Positions 24,880 through 37,060 of a DNA stretch of 64,000 nucleotides are shown in pieces. A program made the position numbers and the translations under genes. The stretch lies in the NCBI RefSeq assembly GCF_023065955.2, contig NW_026622930.1, positions 18,081,449 through 18,145,448 of the forward strand, in the 5' to 3' direction. Source of the DNA: Ursus arctos. Its lineage: Eukaryota > Chordata > Mammalia > Carnivora > Ursidae. Numbering within the stretch: position 1 is the first letter of the stretch; each line of letters starts with the position of its first letter. Below the pieces are notes generated by a model, which had not been told where the DNA came from, ran no database searches, and worked only from the letters and a program-made list of their open reading frames with translations.

Positions 24880-25180
24880 AAGAGGGTTTTAAGATTTCAT
24901 CAGGGAGGTGAACCCACATAATACTACATAAGCCTCCTTTTGTCTCTACAAAAATCCCTCTTTCTATTTTAGTGTCATCTGCACATCGTCTCTGTTTCTC
25001 TGACGTCTCTTCCTAAGAACTCCAGCGGCCCCTGTCTGACTGCTTCCTGCTCTGTTACCTGAGTAGCCCGACAGTCCTGCAGTTGAGGTGAACACCTTGT
25101 TGGCTCAGGTGTGCAGCGAAGATTTTAAGTTGTATCTGGACACCTTAGGTTTGAGACCATGAACCACACCCTCCAAAATG
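24880..25180 (+). repeat. Unassigned LTR-like block
   Basis: A locally GC-richer stretch has 'ttgtctctacaaaaatccct' (a TATA-like layout) followed by 'gcggcccctgtctgactgct' and 'gttacctgagtagcccgaca'. It resembles the promoter and R region of old mammalian LTRs in layout only. No clear termini. Confidence 0.25.
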
Positions 25181-26629
25181 TAAACTGAGCAAATATAAAT
25201 TATGCCCCCTCCCCGTAGCTTTGGCTCAGTCTGAAATAGTCAAAGGACTACAATCCAAAAGATTAGTCTTTAAGAAGACTTCCTGTGTTCAGTTACAACT
25301 CTCAAAGCACTTTAAAAGAGATGTAAGTCATAACCCAGGGCAACATCATTGAAAAAAAATTTTAATTATTTTTCACCTTTAATTATCTTTCAATTACTCA
25401 ATGAGCATTTCATTGGCCAGTCACGCCTCCTGCCACCCATTCCTGACAAATTCCACTCTACTCCAATCTTGAGGAATTATGCCACACTTCCTTCTCAGAG
25501 AAAGCCTGTTTTGAGCCCCTTCTCTTTCTTCACATACATAGCACATGAGAAATGGGATTCTTCCAATAGCCAAAAATACATTTCAATTACTAAGTTTAGC
25601 TAGTGCTTTCACATATAGATATTTCTTATTGATATGTTTAGACTTTTTGTATAAATAGCTGAAATTTATAATCAGATGTTTGGGGAAAAGTCAAAATATT
25701 TGGTAGGAATTTAATAAAACTTGATTGAAAGCATTTGTCATCTGTGTATTTCTTACATGTTTTGTAAAACAGCCCCGTCCTGAGTCTTTCTGTGTATTAA
25801 TTTTCCATGGTAGTTACCACACTCCTATTTCCTATTCCAAAAAAACAATAATACACAATTTTATGCCATTTTACGGCCCTGGACCTATAAGCCAATAAAT
25901 TCCTGAAATTTTAAAGACTATTGAATAATTTTTGCCAATTCAGGTATATAAAAAAGTATTCTTTTCCTAGACTGGATTTTTCCCCACAAGTTGTTTTAAA
26001 ATGTCTTTCATTGATGAAGGAGTATTTTTAAGCCTAGCTTTTCCAATGATTTTTCCCCTAATAAATCAAGGGGAAAATGAAATTAATAAAAAAGTACTTT
26101 TTGCAATGGTCCAAGTCGTATATGTAAGTTTCCTCAATAAAATTTTAAAATGTTTTTCTTTAATGTCCACTACTGCAATAAGCACGTAGTGGAACCAAGC
26201 AAACCCTTGAGGAACGCGTGTGGATGTGGAATTCGGGATCTCTAGATATAAGAGTGAGTGAGAATGCAGAATACATGCACTTGAGTTCTAGCTTTCTTTA
26301 TTACCCAATTGGACGACTGCAAAGAAATGTGGGTGGACATTTTGAGATAACTTTATTCTCTGGATTTTGGATAATTACTATATAAAACTAGGTTAAGACT
26401 TGCCATTACTACTAAATAGGATTACCGTAGGCTCAATAAAATTTTTTTAAAATAGAGGAATAAAATCTACCACTTGAGTGTTGCTATATGTCAGATATTT
26501 AGAGCATTTTTATTTATGTTTGTTCATGCACATGCATATACACTTAAAAGAGTTAATGGATATTTTAAAATCTAACATAATTCATTTGGATACAAGCTTC
26601 CATGGGGAAAGAAATCTAATTATGCTCCA
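25181..26629. other. No gene seen
   Basis: AT-rich. A stretch at 25380-25600 is faintly L2-like, but not enough to call. Confidence 0.5.
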
Positions 26630-27140
26630 TTATTCCCCTGTATCTGTGCTACTAAAGTGGCAGCCCCTAGTCACATGTGACTTGCTGAACATTTGAAATG
26701 TGTTTAGTGACTGAAGATCTGAATTTTTAATTTAATATAATTAATATAAAATTTAAAAGAATACTTACTTCAGTTAGCGGAAAACTTTTAATCATGTTTG
26801 GAATGATTTGAATACATGAATCTACTTTTTCAATGGTAAATTTTATGAAATCTAAATTCAAATGGATATTTCAGATGCAAATTTAGCATCCAGATTGAGG
26901 GAAGTACTGTGAATATAAACTATTCACTGGGTTTTTAAGACTTGGTATGAAAAGTAGAATGTAAAATATCTTATTAGTAAATTTATATTTTTATAATCTG
27001 AAATAACATTTCGCACATATTGGGTTAAAGTATTTCATTAAAATAATTTCACTCTTTTACAAACTTTTTTAATGTGGCTACTAGAGAATTTACAATTACC
27101 TATGTGGTTATATTTGTTCTGGATAGAGCTGCTATGTATT
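26630..27140 (-). mobile_element. hAT-Charlie non-autonomous transposon, MER33-like
   Basis: Text near the left end ('agtcacatgtgacttgctga', 'catttgaaatgtgtttagtg') and in the right part ('aagacttggtatgaaaagta', 'tattgggttaaagtatttca', 'tttttaatgtggctactaga') follows the complement of the MER33 family as I remember it. The right end 'ctggatagagctgctatg' is a decayed terminal repeat. At about 500 bp it is longer than the roughly 320 bp I recall for MER33, so it may be a larger relative or carry an insertion. Confidence 0.7.
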
Positions 27141-27544
27141 TACAAATGAAATTGTGTTGAAATAAATTTAAAATTCAGGCTCTATGTCCAGAGAAACACA
27201 GCATGGAACCTAAGGGTGTGTATAAAATAAGGAAAGGTGAATTATTGGTCTTTGTATTTTTTATGAGAGAACCGATACAGACCTGCAATAATTTCTTGAT
27301 ATCACAAACATTGATAATACATTTTAGGTGGTATGGAATTTCATTGTATTTATCTTGTCTTCATAATTAAATTAAAAAAAATGAAATAGGTTAAATCTCC
27401 CCAAATCTCCAAAATAGCATTTAGGTGGCACATTTATGACAGTGAAAATAATTTTTAAAAAACATGGATTTATATTTTTTCCTCTGAAAAAATGCATCCT
27501 AAATATCGTCCTATATTAAAATGGAATATTTGAATGACATTCTC

Positions 27545-28010
27545 CAATGTAGCTATTTAATTTATTTATTCAACAAATTTTTATGTACAGGCACAGCCCA
27601 CAGTTCTGGGATATAATATAGTAAACAGTGAAGATTTAGGCAACACATCTTAATGGAACTTATATAGACCAAATATAATGAAACACAAATAATTATACAT
27701 CACTTAATAAATATAAATAAAACAATAAGTCCTTTTACGAAAGAAGTAATGGAATTCAGGAGTAGTTTTTATTGAATCTCAGAAGTCGGACACCTCATTT
27801 GAATTGCACCAAGGAGAGAGTAAGTGTGAGAATTAGTTGGTGAATCTGAGTTAACTCTGACGGTTTGAGTATAGCATAGTTCTGTGAAAAGATAAATTAC
27901 CTGGGGAAAGATTTGGGGATCATTGTAGGGCATTTAAAGAGGAGACTTTCTGGGAAAAGTCTTTAAAGGCAATGGGAATAACCAGTAGGAAGGTAAGGGG
28001 TCAGTGATGT
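27545..28010 (-). repeat. L2 LINE 3' region
   Basis: Antisense L2 order: 'tttatttattcaacaaattt', 'ttctgggatataatatagta', 'aacagtgaagatttaggcaa', 'cttaatggaacttatataga', then after a diverged part 'ggcatttaaagaggagactt'. Stronger up to about 27720 than beyond. Confidence 0.55.
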
Positions 28011-29174
28011 AGGAAATCAGTAGCTGAGTTTCTTGGAAAGTGGAAGGTATGACATCCGATCCCTTAAATCAAGGAAGAGACACTTGATGCATTATAACAG
28101 AAAGGAAAAAGGGGAAGTTGGACTCTGGTGTAAACAGCCAGAAGAGAGAGGAGTTCCAATCAGGAGAATAGGATGTACAATATAAAGCAAGATTGTCTGC
28201 CGAGGTCTTGCGGGCTTAAGCAGATATGAAATTGATACTTGAAGGTGGGACAAAATGAGCTCACAAGAGAGACACAATGGGGCTCCTGGGAATTACATAG
28301 CACAGATTTGAGGTTAATGTCCAAGAAATTAAGTTTAAAAAGTTAGTTGGTTGTGCGTTTATTTGTTTCGTGCCCAGTATGGTGGTTCTGGTTCTGGTGT
28401 GGAAAGAGTAGATAACGAATTCATCCAGAATTGGGATCTTGCCAATAGAGGAAGCGATGGCCATGGGACCACTCTCTACCATTTTTGGCTAAAAGACTTT
28501 TTCACACTATCACACAAGCCCACCTCCTTGTAGACTTTATTTTGAAAACCGCTTATTCATTTTTTTCTCTTTTATATGTTATTCAAGGTTAATGGCTTAG
28601 TTTAAGAAATGTGACTTCAAAAAGATCATATGCGAAACATCTGTATCTGGCACATTGTCCACAGAATAAATTCAAAAGGTTTAAACGTTTAAAGTCTCCA
28701 GGCAAGAAAAAAAAAAGTGCTGGGATGAATGACAGACTTAAAATGAGGAAGGTGTGCACTGTGAGACACCATGATTCTGGTGAGGTCATGAGGAAAAAAT
28801 GGGTGCCATGTTTAGCCACAGTAAAGTGAATGGATCTTGTGCCAACTTGGGATGCTTATACATTCCCCTTAAAATGTTGTGGTTAACTTCTCCAAGGAAT
28901 GTGAAAGTTGATTTAAATAAGTTTCCAGAAACTGAACTGTTTATTCTAGCTTTCTCCAAAAAGCTTTGATATGTAAATCAATTTGGAAACAAAGATATTT
29001 TTGTCTCTTAATGTTTCCATTCTCTATGTGTGTTCGATGGCAACCTTGGAATAATTTCCCTTGATCTAAGAAATAGGCCTAATGTAGATTTTGTGAAGGT
29101 CAGTTTGAGATGAAGAGATTTAATTCAATCCAACCAAAATGAAATGCATTTGCATTATATGGGGCATATGAAGT
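28011..29174. other. No gene seen
   Basis: Overlapping short frames on both strands at 28261-28829 show no domain or coding signature. No named repeat recognised. Confidence 0.5.
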
Positions 29175-29375
29175 AGAAAGATCTGGGAACAGACTTACAC
29201 TGGTTTAAATTCTTATCTGGCCCAAGTCAAGTCAATGAACCTTCTGGAACCTCAGTTTTATTATCTATGAAATAGGAATAATCACAATTAGTTTCTGAGT
29301 TTCGGAGGAATTAGAGATCATGCACATGAAGCATTTAACCCAGTTCTGATTGAAAAGTGAACACCTAACCAATGG
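29175..29375 (+). repeat. MIR SINE
   Basis: Sense MIR landmarks: 'ggtttaaattcttatctggc', 'tggaacctcagttttattat', 'ctatgaaataggaataatca', 'tcatgcacatgaagcattta'. Diverged, near full length. Confidence 0.75.
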
Positions 29376-29487
29376 TATTTGCTGATTTGGCTATTTTTGC
29401 ATTTCTAAACATGATTATATAGGTCAGGACAGTGCTTCCTGCTGGATATACTAAGAAGAATAAAAAAAAAAAATATCCCTGAAAAAG

Positions 29488-29528
29488 CCACACACACACA
29501 CACACATGCACGCGCACACACACACACA
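29488..29528. repeat. (CA)n microsatellite, interrupted
   Basis: Alternating CA with a central 'tgcacgcg' interruption. Could form Z-DNA locally; probably variable in length. Confidence 0.95.
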
Positions 29529-30419
29529 AACCCCAACTTAGAATGTAGTAAAGGAATAAGTGATTTTAACATAGTGTGGTTGTTCTCATGTATGCGTTTG
29601 AAGTCTGGCACCTAATAGGCCAATAATATGTTTCCCTTCCCCGTCTGCCAGTGAGAATGGCAGTCAGCCAGTATATATCAGGATGGCGCTATTGTTTTAT
29701 GCGGCTGATGTACATTCTGATTGGTCAGTGCCTCTGACATACCGATTATTAGATATTTCAAACATTATCCCTACCTTCATGCCTTATGATGGGTGTATTA
29801 AGGTAAAAGACACAAGGATCCTCTGACAGAGGCTGAAATTGTGCAAATTGTTTTCTTGTTCTGAGTACATTTTTCTTGCTCTGAATACAAAGTCTCATTC
29901 ACATCGCTTGATAGGCAAATGAATTGTTGCATAGTCTCAGAATTTGACTATTTATAAAATAGACATAGATAAATCACATCAGACATTTGCACACCAAAAA
30001 AATAATAATAAAGTTTTTTCCTAACCTGGAGGAATAGTCATCTTGATCAGGTTGAACTTAATCTTAGCACGTTTTCCTCATTCTGACTTGTGAAACACTT
30101 GCCATATGACCAACAGCTGTGTTATTTTTTAAACAAACAGGTTTTCAATAAAAACGTCAGTGTTGGCATTTTAAAATAAACAATTACATTAAAAGTTTGA
30201 CAAACCAGGGGAGAAAAATTTTAGAGTTTTAGAAACAGCATCTTTCACCAATTCCATTAAGCCTCTAATTTTCACAGACGTCAGTAACAATTGGTTTCGT
30301 GTGCTGATTACTTATTGTTTATCAACAGAATAGAAAGTATTATGATTACTGATACTTTTCATTCCTAATGCCATACTGAAGCTGTTCTGTTGACTAATGA
30401 CAATGTAAAAAAAAGGAAA

Positions 30420-30814
30420 TTGCAGGCCCAATATGGTGTCCCTTAGACAGAGTTCCCCCACCAGGGCTTAATACCCAACTAACTGCAGTTTTAACCTTCT
30501 CCAGAGATGTAGTCTTCACTGTCAATCAGGAAGTTCTTTTTCTATCAGCATCAATGAGTATATCACCTGGGTTCTCTCCATCCCACATGATAAGACACTT
30601 TGTTTTTTCCCCTAGAAAACAGCCTCATTTGGAATAATCCTTTCCTTTTACTAATAACTTTCTTGTCCCCCATCCTCTGTCTATAAAAATCTCCCATTTT
30701 GTGTAATTCCTTGGAGTGCCTCTCTACGTTGCTAGATGGTGTGCTGCCTGGTTATTGCATCCTTTAACAGAGCCAATTAGATGTTCAAATTTACTTGATT
30801 AAATTTCTTTTTTA
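30420..30814 (+). mobile_element. ERVL-type solo LTR, MLT2-like
   Basis: The second half reads 'ttgtcccccatcctctgtct', 'ataaaaatctcccattttgt', 'ttccttggagtgcctctcta', 'ttgctagatggtgtgctgcc' and ends 'gagccaattagatgttcaaa'. This matches the MLT2 layout (TATA-like box, then a decayed AATAAAGCCAATT region). No internal viral sequence is present. A Can-SINE sits at its 3' edge. Confidence 0.65.
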
Positions 30815-31020
30815 GGGCGCCTGGGTGGCTCAGTCATTAAGCGTCTGCCTTCGGCTCAGGGTGTGATCTGGCGTTCTGGGATCGAGCCCCACGTCAGGCT
30901 CCTCCCTGGGAGTCTGCTTCTTCCTCTCCCACTCCCCCTGCTTGTGTTCTCTTTCTCGCTGGCTGTCTCTCTCTCTGTCAAATGAATAAATACAATTTTT
31001 TAAAAATTTTTTCTTTTTTA
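30801..31020 (+). mobile_element. Can-SINE, ursid-type, with duplication
   Basis: SINE at 30815-31003: head 'gggcgcctgggtggctcagt', middle 'ggtgtgatctggcgttctgg', and the tail segment 'tctcgctggctgtctctctc' before an AAT-rich tail. Flanks 'aaatttctttttta' (30801-30814) and 'aaattttttctttttta' (31004-31020) look like a duplication. Confidence 0.95.
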
Positions 31021-31228
31021 AAGATTTTATTTATTCATTTATTTATTTTAGAGCATGAGAGAGAGAGAGAGAGTGAGTGGGAAGAGGGACACGGAGGGGG
31101 AGAGAAATCCTCAAGCAGACTCCCCGCTGAGCACAGAGCCTGATGTTCCATCCCAGGACCCCAAGATCATGACCTCAGTCGAAGTCAAGAGCCTGATGCC
31201 TAACTGACTGAGTCACCCAGGCACCCCC
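31021..31228 (-). mobile_element. Can-SINE, tail-to-tail with its neighbour
   Basis: Antisense Can-SINE: (TTTA)n tail at 31025-31051, a GA-rich block, and head complement 'gagtcacccaggcaccccc' at its right end. A T-run follows at 31229-31242. It begins at the end of the preceding plus-strand SINE, forming an inverted pair. Confidence 0.95.
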
Positions 31229-31884
31229 ATTTTTTTTTTTTTAACAATAGTCAACTCCTTTGGGGAAGAAAGTTCCAAGGCCATGGAATATCATTTATTT
31301 AAGAAGTAGTATATGGCCAGTTCTGCTATAAGGCTACATGTGTATTCCTAAATCACCATGCTATGCAAAATCTCACAATAAAATCCATGAGGCTTAGGAG
31401 AAAAATGGCATCAGGGCACAGCAATCAAATATGTCATCAGAGACACATTAAAGAAAACACAGGAACTTCACAAAAATGAAAGCTAACGTGCTAAATGGTT
31501 AAGGAATAAATGGTTAGGATAATAAATATGGCGCCTTACTTTGAAAAAGACCTGAAGCTTGCTTGTGGAGGTACACGTGGTAAGGGCTGCAGTTCATGAG
31601 GTTGTCTGAAACCAGATGGAAAGTCAGAGGCAGATGGGTGTGCCTCAAGGTACAGGCAAGTGAACTGAGGTAACACACAGATGTGTGAGGGGTGTGCAGT
31701 CTGGGGGCTCCCTCGATACTGCTAGAATGAAATCTGGTTCCAGAGAAAGCATTACAGCATGACTGCCCCAGAATCATTTTGCAAATCAGATTTCGGATAA
31801 GTGAACTGTTTAAATATTTCTATGTCTAAATATTTCTACGTTGAGTAACATTTTTGACGTCCTAAGAAAAGCTCATGCGCTGGT

Positions 31885-32130
31885 CTGTAGAACATTCATT
31901 AAGCGCCCAGGCTTTGATTCAGATGGATTTGCATTTGATCCGTGCTTTATCTGTTTGAACAAGCATCCTTAACCTCCTTAAGCTCAGTTTCCTGAACTGT
32001 GAACAAAAGATGAAAAATTCTACCTCACGGCATGACTAGGATGATTAAAAGATACAATGTATGCAAACTCCTTAGAGAAAAAGGCACATGGAAAGCACTT
32101 GGTAAATGATAGTTGCTCTGACTGTGTTTA
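31885..32130 (+). repeat. MIR SINE
   Basis: Sense MIR landmarks: 'aagcgcccaggctttgattc', 'aacctccttaagctcagttt', 'cctgaactgtgaacaaaaga', 'atgattaaaagatacaatgt', 'ggaaagcacttggtaaatga'. Nearly full length, diverged. Confidence 0.85.
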
Positions 32131-33719
32131 ATCATGTAATATACCGTATTATGCTACACATGTGCTGAGCTTGTTTCTACTTGTACTATTTTTCTTTAAT
32201 ATTAATCCTGGTGATTTTTTCTGGTAATGAATCTTTCCAAAGCTTATATTTGTGTACATTTCTTGTTTTCTTAGAATTAAGCACACCTGATTTCAGGAGA
32301 CATATTCCTGTCATACTCAGACCCACCACACAGGAATGAGTATGCATTTTGTTGTTGTTGTTGGAAATTTGCAGTTACTGATAGATGAGTGAAAATTTGT
32401 GGTTATTATATCATTAGATCCCCATCTTTCTGGCTTGAACGTTATAGAGGGAGCCACTTTTCCCCAGAAATGGCCATAAAATTAAACGTCAGTGGGCACC
32501 TTGAGGAATATCTAAGTTATTTCTGGTGTCTATCTTTATGATCTGCTGATGATCTCAGAAAAAGAGGAACATCACACCATTGGAATTTGAAATTAATGGA
32601 CCCTATTAAGTGGATTAGAGAGCGTACAATATGAGATTTTGTGTTTTTCCAAGAAGCAGTCAAGTTTCCTCTGCAGATGTCTGTGGTATGACAGAAAATA
32701 TGGCATCTGCTGTATGTAGATAGAGAAACCCTTTGCAAGTTTAGATAGATATTAAATCATTATCATTATATTTTTTTTATTTTTTTTCTTTTTTATCATT
32801 AAATTTATTTTTAATGATTTTGTGTTCAAAATCTTAAATAAACCACTAGGAGATGCAATGCTGATGTAAAAACTGACAGTCCTTGAATATAGGTGCTTTT
32901 GTTTCCCAGAGCAAATAAATATATGTCAAAAAGTCATTATGATTTTTACAATATGGATACAAAGTACAGTAACGGAAGTACGTCTATGGTACTGATGTGG
33001 TGCAGAAGAGAGCACACATAACTCTGATTGGAACAGCCAAAAAATTTCTAAAAAGTATGTGGTTTCTAAATCTTTTGGAAAGGTACACAAAAAAATAGGG
33101 GAAGGGAAAAATAATGGAAGGCAGAAAGATCAGCACTTTAAAGCATGGTGTGCTAGAGGAAGGATTAACCATGGAGGTTGGAAAGGGGGCAGAGCCAGCA
33201 CCTGCAGGATGCGAGCCTAGTAGTTGGTGGAAGAGCACCAAGCTTTTCATGTCACAGTTTATTATTTGGTGACTAGAATCCCTCACTTTGAAAATTACAT
33301 TTTATGCTGGGTAAGGTGGTGTGGGAAAGGACCCTCGGGAATGTTTCGTGTTTATTTCTTTTAAATGAAAAGAGTGAAAACTTGACAATGAGAGGAATCA
33401 TGAGCCACTCAGTGGGCTAGGGTACTAAAGAAAAGCACGTCACCCCCTTAGAAAGTTACCCATATTGGTAATATGGTGAATCATGGAGGAATTTCCAGAG
33501 AATTTTAAGAGGAAGTGAAACTCAGGATTAGGGTCAAGACCCATTGCATTAGCCACCTGTCCCTAAGTGGTGATCTAGAGTTTTCTAAGCCCACATTTGG
33601 AGGTAGTTTATGCATTGGTCTTTTGTTAGACGTAGCAACTTCAGCATTGTCTGTTTTCCAAACACTTGATTCTTTCCAGCCATGACCACTATTCGATGGG
33701 ACTGATCCTTTAATTCCCT
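32131..33719. other. No gene seen
   Basis: Unique-looking DNA with T-rich runs near 32770. The antisense 100-codon frame at 32984-33286 has no recognisable motif. Confidence 0.5.
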
Positions 33720-33891
33720 TTGGGTCCCCAGCCATCTATCTCTTCTCTTTTCTTTCCTTCTAAGCCCTTCCTCTCTAAATACGTTTAAATATTCAGGGGC
33801 TTCATCAATATTCCAAAGTAGTAAAAGAAAACCTTTCTTGACCCTTCTGCCTATTTCATGTCATGTAATTTTTCTCCTCCGTTCCACTTCC

Positions 33892-33940
<49 letters not shown>

Positions 33941-34180
33941 TAATCTATACTCACTGCTTCTACCTTCTATCCATCCCTGCCTATTTTAAACCTCAGGCAC
34001 ATCATTCTTCTGAAATACAACCTTGAGAGCCCTCAAATGGCTTTCTTTTTGCTAATTCCAATGACCTCTCTCCCCCTCATATTTTAAACCTCTGGAGTAT
34101 TGAATATCACTTAACTATACTTCTTCCTTGACATCTCTAACACTGCTATATATTGGATTTCATTCTTCCTCTAACTATTG
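33720..34180 (+). repeat. Probable L2 fragment holding a (TG)n array
   Basis: Pyrimidine-rich text such as 'ttctcctccgttccacttcc', 'ccatccctgcctattttaaa' and 'ccaatgacctctctccccct' follows the sense L2 body as I remember it. A (TG)n microsatellite lies inside it. Moderate to weak assignment. Confidence 0.4.
33894..33939. repeat. (TG)n microsatellite, about 23 units, uninterrupted
   Basis: A perfect TG dinucleotide run of about 46 bases. It has Z-DNA potential and is a good candidate for a polymorphic marker. It produces an artefactual Val-Cys open frame. Confidence 0.98.
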
Positions 34181-34434
34181 CCTTGGTTTTAAATGCTATC
34201 TTTTCTTGATGAACTCTGCTGTATATATCAAAATTCGTCCATTTCATAAGTCCAAGTGTTTCCAATATAATGTTAAATCCCCAAACTGGGATTATGTGAT
34301 GAAATGTTGATATTGCAAGAATATCCAATATATTATTTTTTTTGGTAAAATGTGTTAGAATGACAAGGTTTTAGTGCAGTACTTATGAATTTAAGAAAAC
34401 AGAAATAGCTTATGTTCTTATAAATATCAGATAC

Positions 34435-34562
34435 TAAATATCATGTACTTTATAGAATTGTTGGAAACATTATCTGAGTTAAAGTTTGTAAAGTGTTCAA
34501 ATCAGTACTTGACATGTAGTTGATGCATACATTTTCAGGTATTAATAATTGCTTTTTGTTAA
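34435..34562 (+). repeat. MIR SINE 3' part
   Basis: The text 'ttgttggaaacattatctga', 'gtttgtaaagtgttcaaatc', 'agtacttgacatgtagttga' and 'tgcatac' follows the sense MIR 3' half (…AAAGCGCTTAGAACAGTGCCTGGCACATAG…). Confidence 0.65.
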
Positions 34563-35167
34563 TAAAGTGTGTATGAAAGCTGGAATGACACAGAATGTAG
34601 TCATTCTTCATTTTTAAGTAAACATTTTTCCCCCTAACTCATACTCACTTCGTATTAGAAATTCCCACAGTTTTTCCTTTGTAATATTATGTACAATTTC
34701 TGTCTGGTTGCATTTTTTGGTGTGCATATTTTCCCATGAAAAATACAAACTGACTCCTTCCTAGTCTAAATAAAAGGAAGGGCTGGAGGAAAGCACCTAA
34801 TCATGAACTTAAACATCTGTGGTCAACATTTTGGTGACAACTTAGTTTTCAAATATTTTGAATCAAATTGCTTTATCCTGAATAGTTAATAGTTGTTTGC
34901 ATTTTATTACTCAAACTTTGCAAATGGCTTACATCTGGAGAATGGATTATTTATAGTAATTAAGAAAACATTGATTTGGTTTTTGTGGAATATATTTTAT
35001 TTTTGTATATATCGAGCTAATCAATGTCATTATAAGACTTAAACTTATTAAATAGATAGTTGTATCATTATTCCTAGGATATTATAGTACTTGGGTCCAG
35101 GAATTTTATATACCAAGTGTAAAATTGTAGACCCAATTTTTCTTTACTTGCTTTTCATAAAAATTCT

Positions 35168-35399
35168 CCTCAACCTTTATTTACTTATTTATTTATTTGA
35201 TTTGATTTATTCATTTGACAGCGAGAGAGAGACAGCCAGCGAGAGAGGGAACACAAGTAGGGGGAGTGGGAGAGGAAGAAGCAGGCTCCCAGCAGAAGAG
35301 CCTGATGTGGGGCTCGATCCCAGGACTCCGGGATTACGCCCTGAGCCGAAGGCAGATGCTTAACAACTGAGCCACCCAGGTGCCCCTCAACCTTTATTT
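35168..35399 (-). mobile_element. Can-SINE, ursid-type, with exact duplication
   Basis: SINE at 35183-35384 on the minus strand: (TTTA)n tail, 'agcgagagagagacagccag' segment, B-box complement 'ggggctcgatccc', head complement 'gagccacccaggtgcccc'. The exact 15-bp duplication 'cctcaacctttattt' lies at 35168-35182 and 35385-35399. Confidence 0.97.
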
Positions 35400-36769
35400 T
35401 TCATCATAGCTTTATCTTTAGATCTCATCCTTTTGGGTTATTTATTCCTATGGCCATGTTTTAAACACAACATCTTCCATCTCTACCCTGATCAAATTGT
35501 CCAATAATATTGTAGTCAACTCTGAGATGACATAATTAGCCTGGTGCGGAAGACTGAAAAACTAGCTGATCTAGTAAAAGAAGGATCTGGATGGTGAGGA
35601 TGATAATCAAAATATTCTTCAAATAAGAAAGGAGGAAAACAAACATTTTTTTTATTCTGGAAAAGAACAGAAGGGAACACATACTAGCTATTTCCTCATG
35701 TTTGAACAACTGCTCTTTCTTTGGGAAAAAAAGATTTAGATTTATGTTATGCTGTTCCAGAGAACAGAGATATAAATGATGGGAAGCAAGTTATCCTGAA
35801 TATTCAAATTAAATGAAAGGGGTACACTTCCTGGAGGAATGGTGAGTTCAATTGGGATTAGTACAACTTCTTAGTGAGGTTATGCCAAGCATTTATGAAG
35901 AGTTTCAGCAAATACCTTCAAGGTAACTTTTGAAAGTCTAAGACACAATTACTCTTGGAGGATTACTTTAAATGGATCATATCCTTCTCATAAGACCTTA
36001 AAACTTGAGATGGTAATTGCTAAGATAGCAGGCACCTGAATGACTTATGTTCTCTGTGATATGACCCACAATAATACCTGAACCGAGCGTAACTAGCCCC
36101 CAATACATTTGAAATTTTAATATCACATCTTGCATCTACTCTCTTTCCTCTGGTCTAAACAAATCTGTATGTAAAAATTACTGTCTTTCCTTGGTTTTCT
36201 TCAAAACACCATTACACAAACAATTTCTGTGAGTCCCAGACTTGACCGAATTTTTGGAGAGTTAGAACCATTTCATACCATGGAAACTGTGGATTAGGTC
36301 CCTGTTTTAAAAAATTTCTTAAAGAACATTGTGAATCTCCAATGGCCACCTTTCTCTTCAATCACAAACCTCCTGCCATGAGGCTCACCCCTTTTTTCTC
36401 TCATAGAGCTTTTATTGAAACTGTCACAGCATTAAATTATGCAGGACAATTTCTCTCTCTGTTCACTAAACTCTCCGGTGACTACATACTAAAATCTCAT
36501 TAATATATAGTACATGCCTATAGGCCATCCACTCTGGGTCTCACTTTTTCCCAAAGCAGCCTTTCAAATTTCATTCCTTCTGATCTCTTTCTCTCCCTAT
36601 ACTCTATATAATTGGAAAAAATAAGATATAATTATTTCGTGTGACATTACATAAAAGATGACAGTCGTCTCATTTATTTGTACTCAACAAACCACTTTGT
36701 GCATCTAAAGAGATAGGTGTATTTCCTATTTCTTAATATATTTCGTATATTTGCTTTTCTGTAATTGTG
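35400..36769. other. No gene seen
   Basis: AT-rich unique-looking DNA; a pyrimidine-rich part at 36350-36600 might be more L2 but is too diverged to call. Confidence 0.45.
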
Positions 36770-37060
36770 TCCCTCCTTGGCTGGAATCAATCACTATTGT
36801 ACCTATCCAAAAGCTACTCAGCTTTCAAGCCTGACCAAGTTCCATGTTCTCCATGAAATCATCCATCTCCATGCAATCACTCCAATACAGACTGATCTAT
36901 CATATTTTTTTTTCTGAAAATGTATAGCCTTATTCCCTTATATTTTTAAAAAGTTACTCCCTACACATTGATATTACATCTCCAACTAAACTGTAAGCTG
37001 TTTGACACTAAATACTGCGTTCATGTATGCGTATGTGAATGTTCCCCAAATAATGATGGC
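36770..37060 (+). repeat. L2 LINE 3' end
   Basis: Sense L2 3' order: 'gctactcagctttcaagcct', 'ttctccatgaaatcatccat', 'catctccaactaaactgtaa', 'gctgtttgacactaaatact', 'gttcatgtatgcgtatgtga'. The 'actgtaagct…' motif followed by a decayed 'gggactgtgt' equivalent is the clearest sign. Confidence 0.65.

Noticed and set aside
33838..34026. Frame with Val-Cys repeats
   Set aside because: Translation of the (TG)n microsatellite.
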